Positions 1 through 10,347 of a stretch of DNA of 64,000 bases are shown one piece after another. Positions within the stretch are counted from its first letter, which is position 1. Every line of letters begins with the position of its first letter. Both the position numbers and the translations under genes were made by a program. This DNA is from Donghicola tyrosinivorans (lineage in GTDB: Bacteria; Pseudomonadota; Alphaproteobacteria; Rhodobacterales; Rhodobacteraceae), in the NCBI RefSeq assembly GCF_003003355.1, contig NZ_PVTQ01000001.1, forward strand, positions 248,001 to 312,000, in the 5' to 3' direction. Below the pieces are notes generated by a model, which was not told where the DNA came from, searched no databases, and worked only from the letters and a program-made list of their open reading frames with translations.

Positions 1-2
1 CG

Positions 3-2558
3 TTTTATGAACGGACCTTAGGGCAGCACGATGCAGAATTCGGCATCAACATCAGTGATTTGCTGGCGCAAGATATCGCAACGCAATTGCCTGCGACGGC
101 CTTCCTTGGCGCGCTTGAAGCGCCGCTGAGCGGCTCGATGCGGGGGCAGGTGGATGCGCGAGGCAATCTGGACGCGCTGAGCGCCTCGCTTGTGATCGGG
201 GCAGGGGCTTTGCGCCCGAACAACAACACGGTGCCGTTGCCTTTCGACAGCGCACGCACCTATTTCACCTATGATCCCAAGGCGCAGGTTCTGACCTTTG
301 ACGAGTTGTCGGTTAAAAGCGCGTGGATTTCCGGCAGTGTCGAGGGCTCGGCCCTGTTGGTCTGGCCGGAGGGGGCGAACTGGCCCTCGGGGCTTGAGAC
401 GCAGTTCACTATCTCGGCCCTGTCGGTCGAGACTGCAGATCTGTTGCCGCAGCCAGTATCCATCGCGCGGGCCAATGCGGCGCTGCGGTTCCACATGCGT
501 CCCTTTGCCTTGCAGATCGGGCAGCTTGAACTGGTGGTCGATGGTCAGCCGATCTCATTGCGGGGGGATGTGAAGGCCCTGCCTGAAGGGTGGTCCGTCG
601 GGATTCTGGCCGAGGGCAGTGATCTGACGGTCGAAACGGTCATGGCCCACTGGCCCGAACGGGCGGTGCCGAAGACGCGGGAATGGGTGGCGGCCAATGT
701 CTTGGGCGGTACGCTTGAGGACGTGCAGTTCTACCTGACCGCCGCGCCCGGCCAAAAGCCGCAGCCCCATCTGGAATTTTCCTATGAGGACGCCACTGTC
801 CGGTTTCTGGGCACCATGCCACCGATCACCGAAGGTTATGGCCGCGCGACGCTGGCGGACAAACGCTTTGCCGTCCGGCTGGATCAGGGGACGGTGACCC
901 CTTCGGTCGGTGGTCCTGTGGACGCGGCAGGCACGCGGTTTGAGATACCGCTTTTGAAGCCGCGCGATCCCGAAGCCTTTGTGGATTTGAACCTTGAAGG
1001 CACGGTGACCTCAATGCTTTCGCTTTTGGATTCGCCCAAGCTGGAGGTCATGAGCAAAGCCAACCTGCCGGTCACCTTGGCCGATGGTCAGGCCAGTGTG
1101 ACGGGGCGCATTGACCTCAAGCTGATGAAGAACCTGCCGAAAGAGGATCTGCGTTATGACATCATCGGCCTGACGCGGGACGTGCGGACCACCAAGCTGG
1201 TGCCGGGCCGCACATTGGCCGCCCCAAGCCTGAAGGTCCACGCAACCCCGGGTTCGGTCGTGATCAATGGCAAGGGTCGCTTTGGCGCGGTGCCCTTTGA
1301 CGGGACGTTTACCTTGGCCGAGGGCAAGATCCCTAGGGTCAACGCTCAGGTCGAACTGAGCGAGCGCACACTGGATGAACTGAACATCGATTTGGGGGAT
1401 GTGCGCATCACGGGGCAGGGGCTGGTGCAACTGGATCTGGCCCTGCCAAAGGGCGCGCCGGTCGAGTTCGGGCTGAAAAGCAACCTCAAAGGACTGTCCA
1501 TGGGGCTGGAGTCCTTGGGCTGGTCCAAGGGCAAAGACACTGCGGGCACTCTGGCTGTGTCGGGCACGATCAACCCTGTGCGCGTGCCGCGCCTGTCTTT
1601 CGATGCGGCGGGGCTGCTGCTGAACGGGCGGGTTGATACGGATGCGGCGGGCAAGGTGAACAAGGTGGTCTTTGATCGGGTGCGGGCGGGAAACTGGCTG
1701 GATTCGCCGGTGACCCTGACGATGAATTCGGGCAGCGCGCCACCGCTGATTTCTTTGTCGGACGGCAAGGTCGATATCCGCAAAATGCCGAAGAGCAAGC
1801 CCTCGAAGAAAGAGACCAGCCCGATCCGCCTAAGCAACATGCGGCTTCAGTTCGCCGATACCATGTGGCTTGGCTCGGCCAATGGCGATCTGGCCACCAC
1901 GGGCGGCGCGCGCGGCACGATCGAGGCAAAGATGAACGGCAACGCGCCTCTCAGCGTGCGGATCGCACCGAGCGGGCCGGGCACGGCGCTGAACGTCACC
2001 AGCCGCGATGGCGGTGATGTGATGCGCGACGCGGGCATTCTGGCCCATGCGAACGGCGGCGTAATGCAACTGACCATGACACCGGTGGATGATGCGGGCA
2101 CCTATGACGGGGTCCTCTCGATTTCAGAGACGCGGGTCTATGACGCGCCCACGGTGACCGCCTTGCTGAACGCCATGAGCGTGGTGGGGCTGCTGGATCA
2201 GATGGCGAACGGCGGCATCTATTTCTCAAGCGTGGATGCGAAATTCCGGCTTATGCCCAAGCGGTTGATCTTGCAGCAAGCCAGCGCGATTGGCCCTTCG
2301 ATGGGGTTGTCGCTGGATGGGGTCATTGATCTGGCATCCAAGCGGCTGGACCTGCAAGGGGTGCTGTCGCCGATCTATATGCTCAATGGCATCGGCAATA
2401 TCTTCTCGTCGCGGCAGGGCGAGGGGCTGTTCGGCTTTAACTTTACGTTACAAGGGCCGACGGAGGCCCCGCAGGTCGGGGTGAACCCGCTTTCGGTCTT
2501 GACCCCGGGCATGTTCAGAGAGATTTTCCGCCGCCCGCCCCCCAGCGTGACCCAGTGA
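3..2558 (+). CDS. AsmA/YhdP-like (DUF3971) envelope protein, C-terminal part
   Basis: The reading frame is open to the left edge (no stop from base 3 onward), so this is the C-terminal ~850 residues of a larger protein; the TTG at 60 is not its start. The visible part is made of repeated beta-rich segments with alternating hydrophobic residues and few cysteines, and ends in an AsmA-like C-terminal region ([20 protein letters not shown] near the end, followed by a Pro-rich tail). Known: AsmA-clan proteins such as YhdP, TamB and AsmA of Gram-negatives are long inner-membrane-anchored periplasmic proteins implicated in phospholipid transport to the outer membrane. The assignment to this clan is by overall character and the terminal motif; the exact role is inferred. 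queA follows after 10 bases, suggesting cotranscription. Confidence 0.8.
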   Translation, partial: FYERTLGQHDAEFGINISDLLAQDIATQLPATAFLGALEAPLSGSMRGQVDARGNLDALSASLVIGAGALRPNNNTVPLPFDSARTYFTYDPKAQVLTFDELSVKSAWISGSVEGSALLVWPEGANWPSGLETQFTISALSVETADLLPQPVSIARANAALRFHMRPFALQIGQLELVVDGQPISLRGDVKALPEGWSVGILAEGSDLTVETVMAHWPERAVPKTREWVAANVLGGTLEDVQFYLTAAPGQKPQPHLEFSYEDATVRFLGTMPPITEGYGRATLADKRFAVRLDQGTVTPSVGGPVDAAGTRFEIPLLKPRDPEAFVDLNLEGTVTSMLSLLDSPKLEVMSKANLPVTLADGQASVTGRIDLKLMKNLPKEDLRYDIIGLTRDVRTTKLVPGRTLAAPSLKVHATPGSVVINGKGRFGAVPFDGTFTLAEGKIPRVNAQVELSERTLDELNIDLGDVRITGQGLVQLDLALPKGAPVEFGLKSNLKGLSMGLESLGWSKGKDTAGTLAVSGTINPVRVPRLSFDAAGLLLNGRVDTDAAGKVNKVVFDRVRAGNWLDSPVTLTMNSGSAPPLISLSDGKVDIRKMPKSKPSKKETSPIRLSNMRLQFADTMWLGSANGDLATTGGARGTIEAKMNGNAPLSVRIAPSGPGTALNVTSRDGGDVMRDAGILAHANGGVMQLTMTPVDDAGTYDGVLSISETRVYDAPTVTALLNAMSVVGLLDQMANGGIYFSSVDAKFRLMPKRLILQQASAIGPSMGLSLDGVIDLASKRLDLQGVLSPIYMLNGIGNIFSSRQGEGLFGFNFTLQGPTEAPQVGVNPLSVLTPGMFREIFRRPPPSVTQ

Positions 2559-2568
2559 AAGACAGACA

Positions 2569-3618
2569 GTGAAACTTAGCGACTTCGACTTCCACCTGCC
2601 CGAGACCCTGATTGCCACGCGCCCCGCCAAGCCGCGCAGTTCGGCGCGGCTCTTGGTCAGCCGTCCTAGCGGGATTTCCGATCTGCGCGTGACCGATCTG
2701 GTGGACCAGTTGCAGGCCGGTGACCGGCTGGTGTTGAACGACACTAAAGTGATCCCAGCGCGCCTGTTCGGGTTGCGCTGGCGCGACAGTGCGCAGGGCC
2801 GCGTCAGTGCCAAGATCGAGGTCACGCTGCTAGAGCCGCGCCCCAATGGACAATGGGCAGCCTTGATCAAGCCGCTGCGCAAGGTGAACGAAGGCGAGTG
2901 GATTGTGTTTTCGGATGCACTGAGTGCGCAGCTTGTGGCCCGCGAAGAGGGGCAGGCGGTACTAGAGTTCAACCTGTCGGGCGATGATTTCGATGCCGCA
3001 CTGGCCGAAGCGGGGGCCATGCCCTTGCCGCCCTACATCGCGGCCAAGCGTCAAGCCGATGCGCAGGACAAAGAGGATTACCAGACCGTCTGGGCACGCA
3101 ATTCCGGTGCGGTGGCTGCCCCGACGGCGTCACTGCACTTTGATGATGCGCTGCTTTCGGCGCTGCGGGCCAAGGGTGTTCAGTTCACCCATGTGACCTT
3201 GCACGTGGGGGCAGGCACCTTTCTGCCCGTGAAGGTCGAGGATGTAACCACCCACAAGATGCACGCCGAATGGGGACATGTCAGCGAAGAAGCCGCCGCC
3301 GAGATCGCCGCAACCAAAGCCGCCGGTGGCCGTGTGATCCCCGTGGGCACCACCGCCCTGCGCCTGATCGAGACCGCTGCCCGCGACACAGGCGCTATTG
3401 CGCCATGGCAGGGCGAGACCGATATCTTCATCTATCCCGGCTTTGAATTCAAAGTGGCCGATGCCTTGATGACGAACTTTCACCTGCCCAAATCTACCCT
3501 GATGATGCTGGTGGCCGCATTGGTCGGGCATGACCGGATATTGGACGTTTACGAACATGCAATATCGCAAGAATATCGTTTCTTTTCTTATGGGGACGCG
3601 TCATTGCTGTTCCCATAA
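2569..3618 (+). CDS. queA: S-adenosylmethionine:tRNA ribosyltransferase-isomerase
   Basis: QueA transfers and isomerises the ribosyl part of SAM onto 7-aminomethyl-7-deazaguanine in tRNA, making epoxyqueuosine at wobble position 34. The 349-residue length fits the family. Recognisable segments in order are the N-terminal [29 protein letters not shown] (~60), [14 protein letters not shown] (~210) and [19 protein letters not shown] near the C-terminus. The start is a GTG at 2569; the sequence after it matches the usual QueA N-terminus, and the preceding gene ends only 10 bases upstream. A short hairpin lies just after the stop. Confidence 0.96.
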   Translation: MKLSDFDFHLPETLIATRPAKPRSSARLLVSRPSGISDLRVTDLVDQLQAGDRLVLNDTKVIPARLFGLRWRDSAQGRVSAKIEVTLLEPRPNGQWAALIKPLRKVNEGEWIVFSDALSAQLVAREEGQAVLEFNLSGDDFDAALAEAGAMPLPPYIAAKRQADAQDKEDYQTVWARNSGAVAAPTASLHFDDALLSALRAKGVQFTHVTLHVGAGTFLPVKVEDVTTHKMHAEWGHVSEEAAAEIAATKAAGGRVIPVGTTALRLIETAARDTGAIAPWQGETDIFIYPGFEFKVADALMTNFHLPKSTLMMLVAALVGHDRILDVYEHAISQEYRFFSYGDASLLFP

Positions 3619-3619
3619 G

Positions 3620-3638
3620 CCCCGTGTCATCCACGGGG
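3620..3638 (+). terminator. Hairpin after queA, weak terminator candidate
   Basis: CCCCGTG and CACGGGG form a perfect 7-bp stem around a 5-base loop directly after the queA stop codon. No T-run follows, so an intrinsic terminator is doubtful; it may instead protect the 3' end of the transcript. Confidence 0.35.
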
Positions 3639-3715
3639 TGCTATCAAGTGTGAATATGGTTGCTGTAGCCCGGTGAGGTGCAAACGCCGCAAGGAACAAG
3701 ACGGAAGGAAACAGA

Positions 3716-4978
3716 ATGCTTCAGGTTTTGGGCAGTGCATGGGCGCTATTGCTGGGTCTTATGCTGCTGATGGTCGGCAACGGGATGCAGGGCACTCTGC
3801 TCGGTCTGCGCGGAGCCTATGAAGGGTTTTCTACCTTCAACATGTCGCTGGTCATGTCGGCCTATTTCGTTGGCTTCCTTGGCGGTTCGCGTCTGGCGCC
3901 AGAGATGATCCGCCGTGTGGGCCATGTGCGCGTATTCGCCGCGCTGGCCAGCCTGATCTCCGGCGTTCTGATCCTGTATCCTGCCATCACTACCCCTTGG
4001 GCGTGGATGTTGGGGCGGGTGGCGATCGGCTTTTGCTTCTCGGCGGTTTATGTGACTGCGGAAAGCTGGCTGAACAACACCGCCTCGAATGAGACACGCG
4101 GTCAGGCGATGTCGCTTTATATGATCGTCCAGACCGTGGGCATCATCATCGCGCAGCTTCTGGTGAACGTGGGCGATATTAGCGGCTATCTGCTGTTTGT
4201 GATCCCGTCGATTCTGGTTTCTGTGTCCTTCACTCCCATTCTGCTGTCGATCAGCCCAACACCGGCGTTTGAGACGACCAAGCCGATGACCCTGCGCAAG
4301 CTTTACGGCATCTCGCCTCTTGGCTGCGTGGGGATGTTGTTGTCGGGCGGGTTGTTTGCGGCGCAGTTCGGGATGGCCTCGGTCTTTGGGACCATGATGG
4401 GCCTGACTACCGCCGAGATTTCGATCTTTATCTCATCGTTCTTTGTGGGCGCATTGGTGCTGCAATACCCTATCGGTTGGCTGTCGGACCGCATGGATCG
4501 CCGCGTGCTGATCCTGGCGCTTTGCGTGGGCGGCGGGACTGGTGGCCTTGTCGGGCTGTTGTTTGCCTCAAATTTCACCATTTTGCTGGTGGCGGCAGTC
4601 ACAATCGGCGGAATGCTGAACCCGCTTTATGCGCTGCTGCTGGCTTACACGAATGACTATCTGGAGTTCGACGATATGGCGGCGGCCTCGTCTGGGATGA
4701 TCTTCATCAACGGCTTCGGCGCGATCGCCGGCCCCGTGGTCACCGGTTGGGTGATGAACACAGCCGGTCCGGCGGGCTTCTTCCTGATTATTCTGGTTCT
4801 TTTCTATGCGCTTGCTGCATATGCGGGATACCGGATGACCCAGCGTTCGTCGCCCCCTGCGCAGGATACTATGACCTACACGCCCTTTAGTCCGACGGCG
4901 ACTGCCGTGGGCGTTGAGGTGTCGTTCGAGGCCGCCCATGAGGCGCAGGAACAGGCTGATTCCGACATCCGGAACTGA
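3716..4978 (+). CDS. MFS transporter (YcaD-like)
   Basis: A 420-residue polytopic membrane protein with about 12 hydrophobic segments, typical of the major facilitator superfamily. The N-terminal half has the expected first helix (GSAWALLLGLMLLMVGNGMQ) and a loop with charged residues after helix 2; the region YPIGWLSDRMDRR (~250) is the MFS loop motif between helices 8 and 9. The last ~45 residues are a hydrophilic, presumably cytoplasmic tail rich in Thr, Glu and Ala. The closest named group I recognise is YcaD-like permeases of unknown substrate. The start at 3716 follows an AAGGAAACAG ribosome binding site. It stands alone between queA and the DUF924 gene on the same strand. Confidence 0.85.
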   Translation: MLQVLGSAWALLLGLMLLMVGNGMQGTLLGLRGAYEGFSTFNMSLVMSAYFVGFLGGSRLAPEMIRRVGHVRVFAALASLISGVLILYPAITTPWAWMLGRVAIGFCFSAVYVTAESWLNNTASNETRGQAMSLYMIVQTVGIIIAQLLVNVGDISGYLLFVIPSILVSVSFTPILLSISPTPAFETTKPMTLRKLYGISPLGCVGMLLSGGLFAAQFGMASVFGTMMGLTTAEISIFISSFFVGALVLQYPIGWLSDRMDRRVLILALCVGGGTGGLVGLLFASNFTILLVAAVTIGGMLNPLYALLLAYTNDYLEFDDMAAASSGMIFINGFGAIAGPVVTGWVMNTAGPAGFFLIILVLFYALAAYAGYRMTQRSSPPAQDTMTYTPFSPTATAVGVEVSFEAAHEAQEQADSDIRN

Positions 4979-5060
4979 AATCCTTGTTGTAATTTGTGAC
5001 TTTCCACTGCTTCGTCGGAATGACACCCTTTCGGGTAGGATACGAGCAGGAGATAGAACA

Positions 5061-5663
5061 ATGAAGCCCGAGGACGTACTTTCATTCTGGTTGGATGAAC
5101 TGAAGCCAAGTGACTGGTACAACAGCAGCGAAGAACTGGATCAGAAGATCCGCGACCGCTTTCTGCCCATGTGGGAAGAGGCACAGGATGGCGCGTTCGG
5201 TCTGTGGCTGACGTACCCATCGGGGGCGCTGGCCTATATCATTCTTCAGGACCAGTTTCCGCGGAACATGTTCCGCAATCAGGCGAAAGCGTTCACCAGC
5301 GATGTGCAGGGCCATGCGGCGGCCAAGCTGAGCATTGATTACGGCTATGATCTGCGCATCGACATACCCGCGCGCCAGTTCTTCTATCTGCCTTTGATGC
5401 ACTCTGAATGTCAGACCGATCAGGACCGCTGCGTCCGATTGATGCACGAGCGTATGGGCGCTGAAGGCGAGAGCAACCTGCTGCACGCGAAAGTTCACCG
5501 TGAAATCATTCGCAAGTTCGGCCGCTTTCCCTACAGAAATGAAGCACTTGGCCGCAGCAGCACAGCAGCAGAAAAGGCATTTCTGGAAAACGGCGGCTAT
5601 GCCCAGTTGCTGAAAGAGTTGCAGGAAAAGCACCAGAATAAGGTTCCTGAGGCGGTTTCCTGA
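5061..5663 (+). CDS. DUF924 family protein
   Basis: A 200-residue soluble protein of the DUF924 (TPR-like fold) family, whose biochemical role is unknown. Family hallmarks visible are VLSFWLDELKPSDWY at the start, IILQDQFPRNMFR (~65), the QFFYLPLMHSE segment (~108) and FGRFPYRNEALGR (~155). The ATG at 5061 was chosen over an upstream in-frame start because it has AGGAGATAGAAC before it and begins the conserved region. The frame extends upstream only into the end of the MFS gene. It lies between the transporter and lpdA with no evidence of functional linkage. Confidence 0.88.
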   Translation: MKPEDVLSFWLDELKPSDWYNSSEELDQKIRDRFLPMWEEAQDGAFGLWLTYPSGALAYIILQDQFPRNMFRNQAKAFTSDVQGHAAAKLSIDYGYDLRIDIPARQFFYLPLMHSECQTDQDRCVRLMHERMGAEGESNLLHAKVHREIIRKFGRFPYRNEALGRSSTAAEKAFLENGGYAQLLKELQEKHQNKVPEAVS

Positions 5664-5682
5664 CGGTTTCATTGCGACCTCT

Positions 5683-5716
5683 TTCCAGATAGTTTAACGT
5701 CAAACTAATTCTGGAA
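5683..5716. promoter_or_regulatory. Dyad-symmetric operator candidate before lpdA
   Basis: TAGTTT (5690-5695) and AAACTA (5702-5707) form an inverted repeat around AACGTC. It is flanked by a second pair, TTCCAGA (5683-5689) and TCTGGAA (5710-5716), offset by two bases. The whole sits 15-48 bases before the lpdA start. Such nested symmetry is typical of a repressor or activator site; the binding protein is unknown to me. Confidence 0.55.
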
Positions 5717-5730
5717 TCGGAGGAGAGCCT

Positions 5731-7125
5731 ATGGCCGCCAAGGAATTCGATGTAGTCGTGATCGGGGCGGGCCCCGGCGGATACGTAGCCGCAATTCGGG
5801 CGGCGCAGCTGGGTCTCAAGACCGCCGTGGTCGAGCGTGAGCATATGGGTGGAATCTGCCTGAACTGGGGCTGTATCCCGACCAAGGCGCTGCTGCGCTC
5901 GTCCGAGGTGTTCCACCTGATGCACCGCGCCAAAGAGTTCGGCCTGTCGGCAGAAAAGATCGGCTTTGATCTGGACGCGGTTGTCGCCCGTTCGCGCGGC
6001 GTGGCCAAGCAGCTGAATGGTGGCGTGGGTCACCTGCTGAAGAAGAACAAAGTCACTGTCATCATGGGCAGCGCGACCATCCCCGCAAAGGGCAAGGTTA
6101 GCGTCAAGACTGACAAAGGCACCGAAGAACTGGTTGCCAAGAACATCATCGTCGCCACCGGCGCCCGCGCCCGAGAGCTGCCCGGTCTTGAGGCCGACGG
6201 CGATCTGGTCTGGACCTACAAGCACGCCCTGACCCCCAAGAAGATGCCCAAGAAACTGCTGGTCATCGGCTCGGGAGCGATCGGCATCGAATTTGCCAGC
6301 TTCTACAACACCCTTGGCGCCGACACGACTGTGGTCGAAGTGCAGGATCGTATCCTGCCTGTCGAGGACGCGGAAATCGCGGCCTTCGCCAAGAAGTCCT
6401 TCGTGAAGCAGGGCATCAAGATCAAAGAAAAGGCCATGGTCAAGAAGCTGGACCGTGGCAACGGCAAGGTCGTCGCGCACATCGAAATGGGCGGCAAGAC
6501 CGAGACCGAAGAGTTCGACACTGTAATCTCGGCCGTGGGCATCGTTGCCAACACCGGCGGCATCGGTCTGGAAGAACTGGGTGTGAAGATCGACCGCAGC
6601 TTTGCTGTGACCGATGAATACTGCCGTACCGGCATCGAGGGTCTCTTTGTCATCGGTGACGCGACCCAAGGTCCGTGGCTGGCGCACAAAGCCTCGCATG
6701 AAGGGGTCATGGTTGCCGAGTTCATCGCGGGCGGTCATCCGCATCCCGTGAAGCCCGAGACCATCGCTGGCTGCACCTACTGCCATCCGCAGATCGCCAG
6801 CGTCGGTTTGACCGAAGCGAAGGCGAAAGAGGCTGGCTACAAGATCAAAGTGGGCCGCTTCCCGTTCATCGGTAACGGTAAGGCAATCGCTCTGGGCGAG
6901 CCCGAAGGCATGATCAAGACGGTCTTTGATGAAAAGACCGGCGAGCTGCTGGGCGCGCACATGGTTGGCGCGGAAGTGACCGAGTTGATCCAAGGCTATG
7001 TGGTTGGCCAGAAGCTGGAGACCACCGAAGCGGATCTGATGGAAACCGTTTTCCCGCACCCGACCTTGTCGGAGATGATGCACGAAAGCGTGCTGGATGC
7101 GTGGGATCGCGCGATCCACATTTGA
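5731..7125 (+). CDS. lpdA: Dihydrolipoyl dehydrogenase (E3)
   Basis: E3 reoxidises dihydrolipoamide in 2-oxoacid dehydrogenase complexes and the glycine cleavage system, passing electrons via FAD to NAD+. The 464-residue protein carries the FAD-binding GAGPGGYVAA near residue 11, the redox-active pair in GGICLNWGCIPTKALL (~40-55), the NAD-binding GSGAIGIEFASF (~180) and the catalytic His-Glu in HPTLSEMMHES (~445). Length and motifs are standard. It stands alone rather than next to E1/E2 genes, so which complex it serves cannot be read here; in this group separate lpd copies for pyruvate and 2-oxoglutarate dehydrogenase are common. A symmetric operator candidate precedes it and a terminator follows. 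Confidence 0.97.
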   Translation: MAAKEFDVVVIGAGPGGYVAAIRAAQLGLKTAVVEREHMGGICLNWGCIPTKALLRSSEVFHLMHRAKEFGLSAEKIGFDLDAVVARSRGVAKQLNGGVGHLLKKNKVTVIMGSATIPAKGKVSVKTDKGTEELVAKNIIVATGARARELPGLEADGDLVWTYKHALTPKKMPKKLLVIGSGAIGIEFASFYNTLGADTTVVEVQDRILPVEDAEIAAFAKKSFVKQGIKIKEKAMVKKLDRGNGKVVAHIEMGGKTETEEFDTVISAVGIVANTGGIGLEELGVKIDRSFAVTDEYCRTGIEGLFVIGDATQGPWLAHKASHEGVMVAEFIAGGHPHPVKPETIAGCTYCHPQIASVGLTEAKAKEAGYKIKVGRFPFIGNGKAIALGEPEGMIKTVFDEKTGELLGAHMVGAEVTELIQGYVVGQKLETTEADLMETVFPHPTLSEMMHESVLDAWDRAIHI

Positions 7126-7148
7126 TTTGCAGTCAGATTTGAATTCGG

Positions 7149-7181
7149 GGCTCAGGGGCAGGGATGTCTCTGAGCCTTTTT
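7149..7181 (+). terminator. Intrinsic terminator after lpdA
   Basis: GGCTCAG and CTGAGCC form a 7-bp stem with a 14-base loop, followed by TTTTTCG. It lies 23 bases after the lpdA stop codon. Confidence 0.8.
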
Positions 7182-7210
7182 CGTTTGCGCAGGTGATGCG
7201 GGCGGGATTG

Positions 7211-7233
7211 TGAGTATTTAGGCAATAAAGAAG
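7211..7233 (+). repeat. Recurrent post-terminator motif, copy 1
   Basis: The stretch reads TGAGTATTT, AGGCAATAA, AGAAG in sequence. A near-identical copy occurs at 30814-30835 on the other strand, and a degenerate one starts at 12405. It lies 30 bases beyond the lpdA terminator. Function unknown. Confidence 0.5.
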
Positions 7234-7304
7234 TTGGTTGTGCGATGTGAAGTGCGTCTGTTTCGGCTGCGAAGCCCCTAGGAAAAGGGCGTTCTGGTGC
7301 GGAT

Positions 7305-7319
7305 GTTCTTAAAAAGTTC
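7305..7319. promoter_or_regulatory. SOS box (LexA site) of uvrA
   Basis: GTTC-TTAAAAA-GTTC exactly matches the alphaproteobacterial LexA consensus GTTC-N7-GTTC (direct repeat). It lies 67 bases before the uvrA start codon, and lexA itself is in this window with the same type of site. Confidence 0.88.
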
Positions 7320-7386
7320 TTAATGAAGTGTTGGAGACTCGGCCAAGCTGGCCTATTTGATGTGGGTCACCTTGTGGGGATCGAGA

Positions 7387-10248
7387 ATGGCCGAGTTGAA
7401 GCACATCGAAGTTCGCGGCGCGCGCGAGCATAACTTGAAGAACATCGACGTGGATATCCCGCGCGATCAGCTGGTGGTGATCACCGGTTTGTCGGGCTCT
7501 GGGAAGTCTTCGCTGGCGTTCGATACGATCTATGCGGAAGGCCAGCGCCGTTATGTCGAGAGTCTGAGCGCCTATGCGCGGCAGTTCCTTGATATGATGG
7601 AAAAGCCCGATGTGGATCACATCAGCGGCCTCAGCCCTGCGATTTCTATTGAGCAGAAGACCACCAGCAAGAACCCCCGATCCACGGTCGGGACGGTGAC
7701 CGAGATTTACGACTATATGCGTTTGTTGTTCGCGCGGGCGGGGACTCCGTACAGCCCCGCGACCGGCCTGCCCATTGAGGCGCAGCAGGTGCAGGATATG
7801 GTCGACCGCGTGATGGGCATGGAAGAGGGCACCCGTGCCTATCTGTTGGCGCCCATCGTGCGGGACCGGAAGGGCGAGTATCGCAAGGAATTTCTGGAGC
7901 TGCGCAAGCAGGGTTTCCAGCGTGTGAAGGTGGATGGTGCCTTCTATGAGTTGGACGAGCCACCGGCGCTGGACAAGAAATTCCGTCATGACATTGATGT
8001 GGTCGTAGACCGGATTGTCGTGCGCGACGGGATGGAGACCCGTTTGGCCGACAGTTTCCGCACCGCTTTGGATTTGGCCGATGGCATTGCCATTCTTGAG
8101 ACTGCCCCCAGTGAAGGCGAGCCGGAACGCATTACTTTCAGCGAGAATTTCGCCTGTCCGGTCAGCGGTTTTACCATCCCCGAGATCGAGCCGCGCCTTT
8201 TTTCATTCAACGCGCCTTTCGGGGCCTGTCCCGAGTGTGACGGCCTTGGGGTAGAGTTGTTCTTTGATGAAAAGCTGGTGGTGCCGGATGAGGACCTGAA
8301 GGTCTATGACGGGGCGCTGGCCCCTTGGCGCAAAGGGAAATCGCCGTATTTCCTTCAGACCATCGAGGCCATCGCCAAGCACTATGAGTTTAACAAGAAC
8401 ACCAAGTGGAAGGACCTGCCTGCCCATGTGAAGCAGGTGTTCCTCTATGGCTCGGGTGATGACGAAATCGAGTTCCGTTATGACGAAGGCGGCCGCGTCT
8501 ATCAGGTAAGCCGCGTCTTTGAGGGCGTAATTCCGAATATGGAGCGGCGCTATCGCGAGACGGATTCCAACTGGATCCGCGAGGAATTCGAGCGGTATCA
8601 GAACAACCGCTCTTGCGGGACTTGTGACGGCTACCGTCTGCGGGATGAAGCATTGGCGGTGAAGATCGGCGGTCTGCACATCGGTCAGGTGGTGCAGATG
8701 TCCATTCGTCAGGCCTATGAATGGTGCCTGACTGTGCCTGAGGCGCTGTCGAAGCAGAAGAATGAAATCGCTAGTGCTATTCTGAAGGAAATCCGCGAAC
8801 GTCTGGGTTTCCTTAATAACGTGGGGCTGGAGTATCTTACCCTGTCGCGGAATGCGGGCACTCTGTCAGGTGGCGAAAGCCAGCGTATTCGTCTGGCCAG
8901 CCAGATCGGTAGCGGTCTGACAGGGGTGCTTTATGTGCTGGACGAACCTTCGATCGGGTTGCACCAGCGGGATAATGACCGTCTGCTGACCACCCTGAAG
9001 AACCTGCGCGATCAGGGGAACACGGTGATCGTGGTCGAGCATGACGAGGATGCGATCCGTGAGGCGGATTACGTTTTTGACATTGGACCAGGCGCAGGTG
9101 TCCACGGTGGTCAGGTGGTCGCCAAAGGGACCCCAGCGGAACTGGCGGCGGATCCGGCCTCGGTCACGGGGCAGTACCTGAGTGGCGCGCGTGAGATCGC
9201 GGTACCGACCGAGCGGCGCGAGGGGAACGGCAAGAAGGTGCAGGTGGTCAAGGCCACGGGCAACAACCTGAAAGATGTGACGGTGGACTTCCCGCTAGGC
9301 AAGTTTGTCTGCGTCAGCGGTGTCTCGGGCGGGGGAAAATCGACCCTGACGATTGAGACGCTGTTCAAGACCGCCTCGATGCGGTTGAACGGGGCCAAGC
9401 AGGTGCCTGCGCCGTGCCAGACCATCAAGGGGCTGGAGCATCTGGATAAGGTGATCGACATTGATCAGCGGCCCATCGGGCGGACGCCTCGGTCCAACCC
9501 TGCGACCTATACGGGGGCGTTCACGCCGATCCGCGACTGGTTCGCCGGTCTGCCTGAGGCTAAGGCGCGGGGCTATAAGCCCGGCCGATTCAGCTTTAAC
9601 GTCAAGGGTGGCCGCTGTGAGGCCTGTCAGGGCGATGGTGTCATCAAGATTGAGATGCACTTCTTGCCCGACGTCTATGTGACCTGTGAAACCTGTAAGG
9701 GGAAACGCTATAACCGCGAGACGCTGGAGGTCACTTTCAAGGGCAAATCCATTGCCGATGTGCTGGATATGACCGTTGAGGATGCGCAGGAGTTCTTTAG
9801 CGCCGTGCCCAGTATCCGCGAAAAGATGGATGCGCTGATGCGGGTGGGCCTTGGTTACATCAAGGTCGGCCAGCAGGCGACGACCCTATCGGGGGGCGAG
9901 GCGCAGCGGGTGAAACTGTCCAAGGAACTGGCCAAGCGGTCCACGGGGCGCACCCTGTATATTCTGGATGAGCCGACCACCGGTCTGCACTTTGAAGACG
10001 TGCGTAAGCTGTTGGAAGTGCTGCATGAACTGGTTGAGCAAGGCAACAGCGTGGTGGTGATCGAGCATAACCTCGATGTCATCAAAACCGCTGACTGGAT
10101 CATCGATATCGGTCCTGAAGGCGGCGATGGCGGCGGTGAGGTCGTGGCCAGTGGCACGCCCGAGGCCGTCGCGAAAGAGCCGCGCAGCCACACGGGGCAT
10201 TATCTGGTGGATATGCTCAAACCCAAGAAACGGGTCGCAGCCGAATAA
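7387..10248 (+). CDS. uvrA: Excinuclease ABC subunit A
   Basis: UvrA is the damage-recognising ATPase of nucleotide excision repair; it dimerises and loads UvrB. The 953-residue protein has two ABC ATPase modules: first Walker [13 protein letters not shown] (~32), signature [10 protein letters not shown] (~490), second Walker [11 protein letters not shown] (~645) and signature [10 protein letters not shown] (~835). Zinc-binding CxxC pairs are visible in CPECDG (~280), CGTCDG (~415), CEACQGDG (~745) and CETCKGKRY (~770). The ATG at 7387 is preferred over the one at 7357 because it starts the canonical [19 protein letters not shown]; the upstream extension is unlike the family. Regulated by the SOS box at 7305-7319. 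Confidence 0.98.
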   Translation: MAELKHIEVRGAREHNLKNIDVDIPRDQLVVITGLSGSGKSSLAFDTIYAEGQRRYVESLSAYARQFLDMMEKPDVDHISGLSPAISIEQKTTSKNPRSTVGTVTEIYDYMRLLFARAGTPYSPATGLPIEAQQVQDMVDRVMGMEEGTRAYLLAPIVRDRKGEYRKEFLELRKQGFQRVKVDGAFYELDEPPALDKKFRHDIDVVVDRIVVRDGMETRLADSFRTALDLADGIAILETAPSEGEPERITFSENFACPVSGFTIPEIEPRLFSFNAPFGACPECDGLGVELFFDEKLVVPDEDLKVYDGALAPWRKGKSPYFLQTIEAIAKHYEFNKNTKWKDLPAHVKQVFLYGSGDDEIEFRYDEGGRVYQVSRVFEGVIPNMERRYRETDSNWIREEFERYQNNRSCGTCDGYRLRDEALAVKIGGLHIGQVVQMSIRQAYEWCLTVPEALSKQKNEIASAILKEIRERLGFLNNVGLEYLTLSRNAGTLSGGESQRIRLASQIGSGLTGVLYVLDEPSIGLHQRDNDRLLTTLKNLRDQGNTVIVVEHDEDAIREADYVFDIGPGAGVHGGQVVAKGTPAELAADPASVTGQYLSGAREIAVPTERREGNGKKVQVVKATGNNLKDVTVDFPLGKFVCVSGVSGGGKSTLTIETLFKTASMRLNGAKQVPAPCQTIKGLEHLDKVIDIDQRPIGRTPRSNPATYTGAFTPIRDWFAGLPEAKARGYKPGRFSFNVKGGRCEACQGDGVIKIEMHFLPDVYVTCETCKGKRYNRETLEVTFKGKSIADVLDMTVEDAQEFFSAVPSIREKMDALMRVGLGYIKVGQQATTLSGGEAQRVKLSKELAKRSTGRTLYILDEPTTGLHFEDVRKLLEVLHELVEQGNSVVVIEHNLDVIKTADWIIDIGPEGGDGGGEVVASGTPEAVAKEPRSHTGHYLVDMLKPKKRVAAE

Positions 10249-10256
10249 CGGATACG

Positions 10257-10284
10257 GGCGGAACTGTCACGGTTCCGCCTTTTT
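10257..10284 (+). terminator. Intrinsic terminator after uvrA
   Basis: GGCGGAAC and GTTCCGCC form an 8-bp stem with a 7-base loop followed by TTTTT, starting 9 bases after the uvrA stop codon. Confidence 0.9.
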
Positions 10285-10347
10285 GTGCCTAACCCTCGCC
10301 AATTCAAAACGTCATTTCTTCTTTCAATTGACTGGAAGGAGACTTCT

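Noticed and set aside
5506-7119. 537-codon minus-strand open frame opposite lpdA
   Set aside because: Antisense shadow of a well supported lpdA; His/Arg/Gly-rich with no family resemblance, typical of GC-rich genomes.
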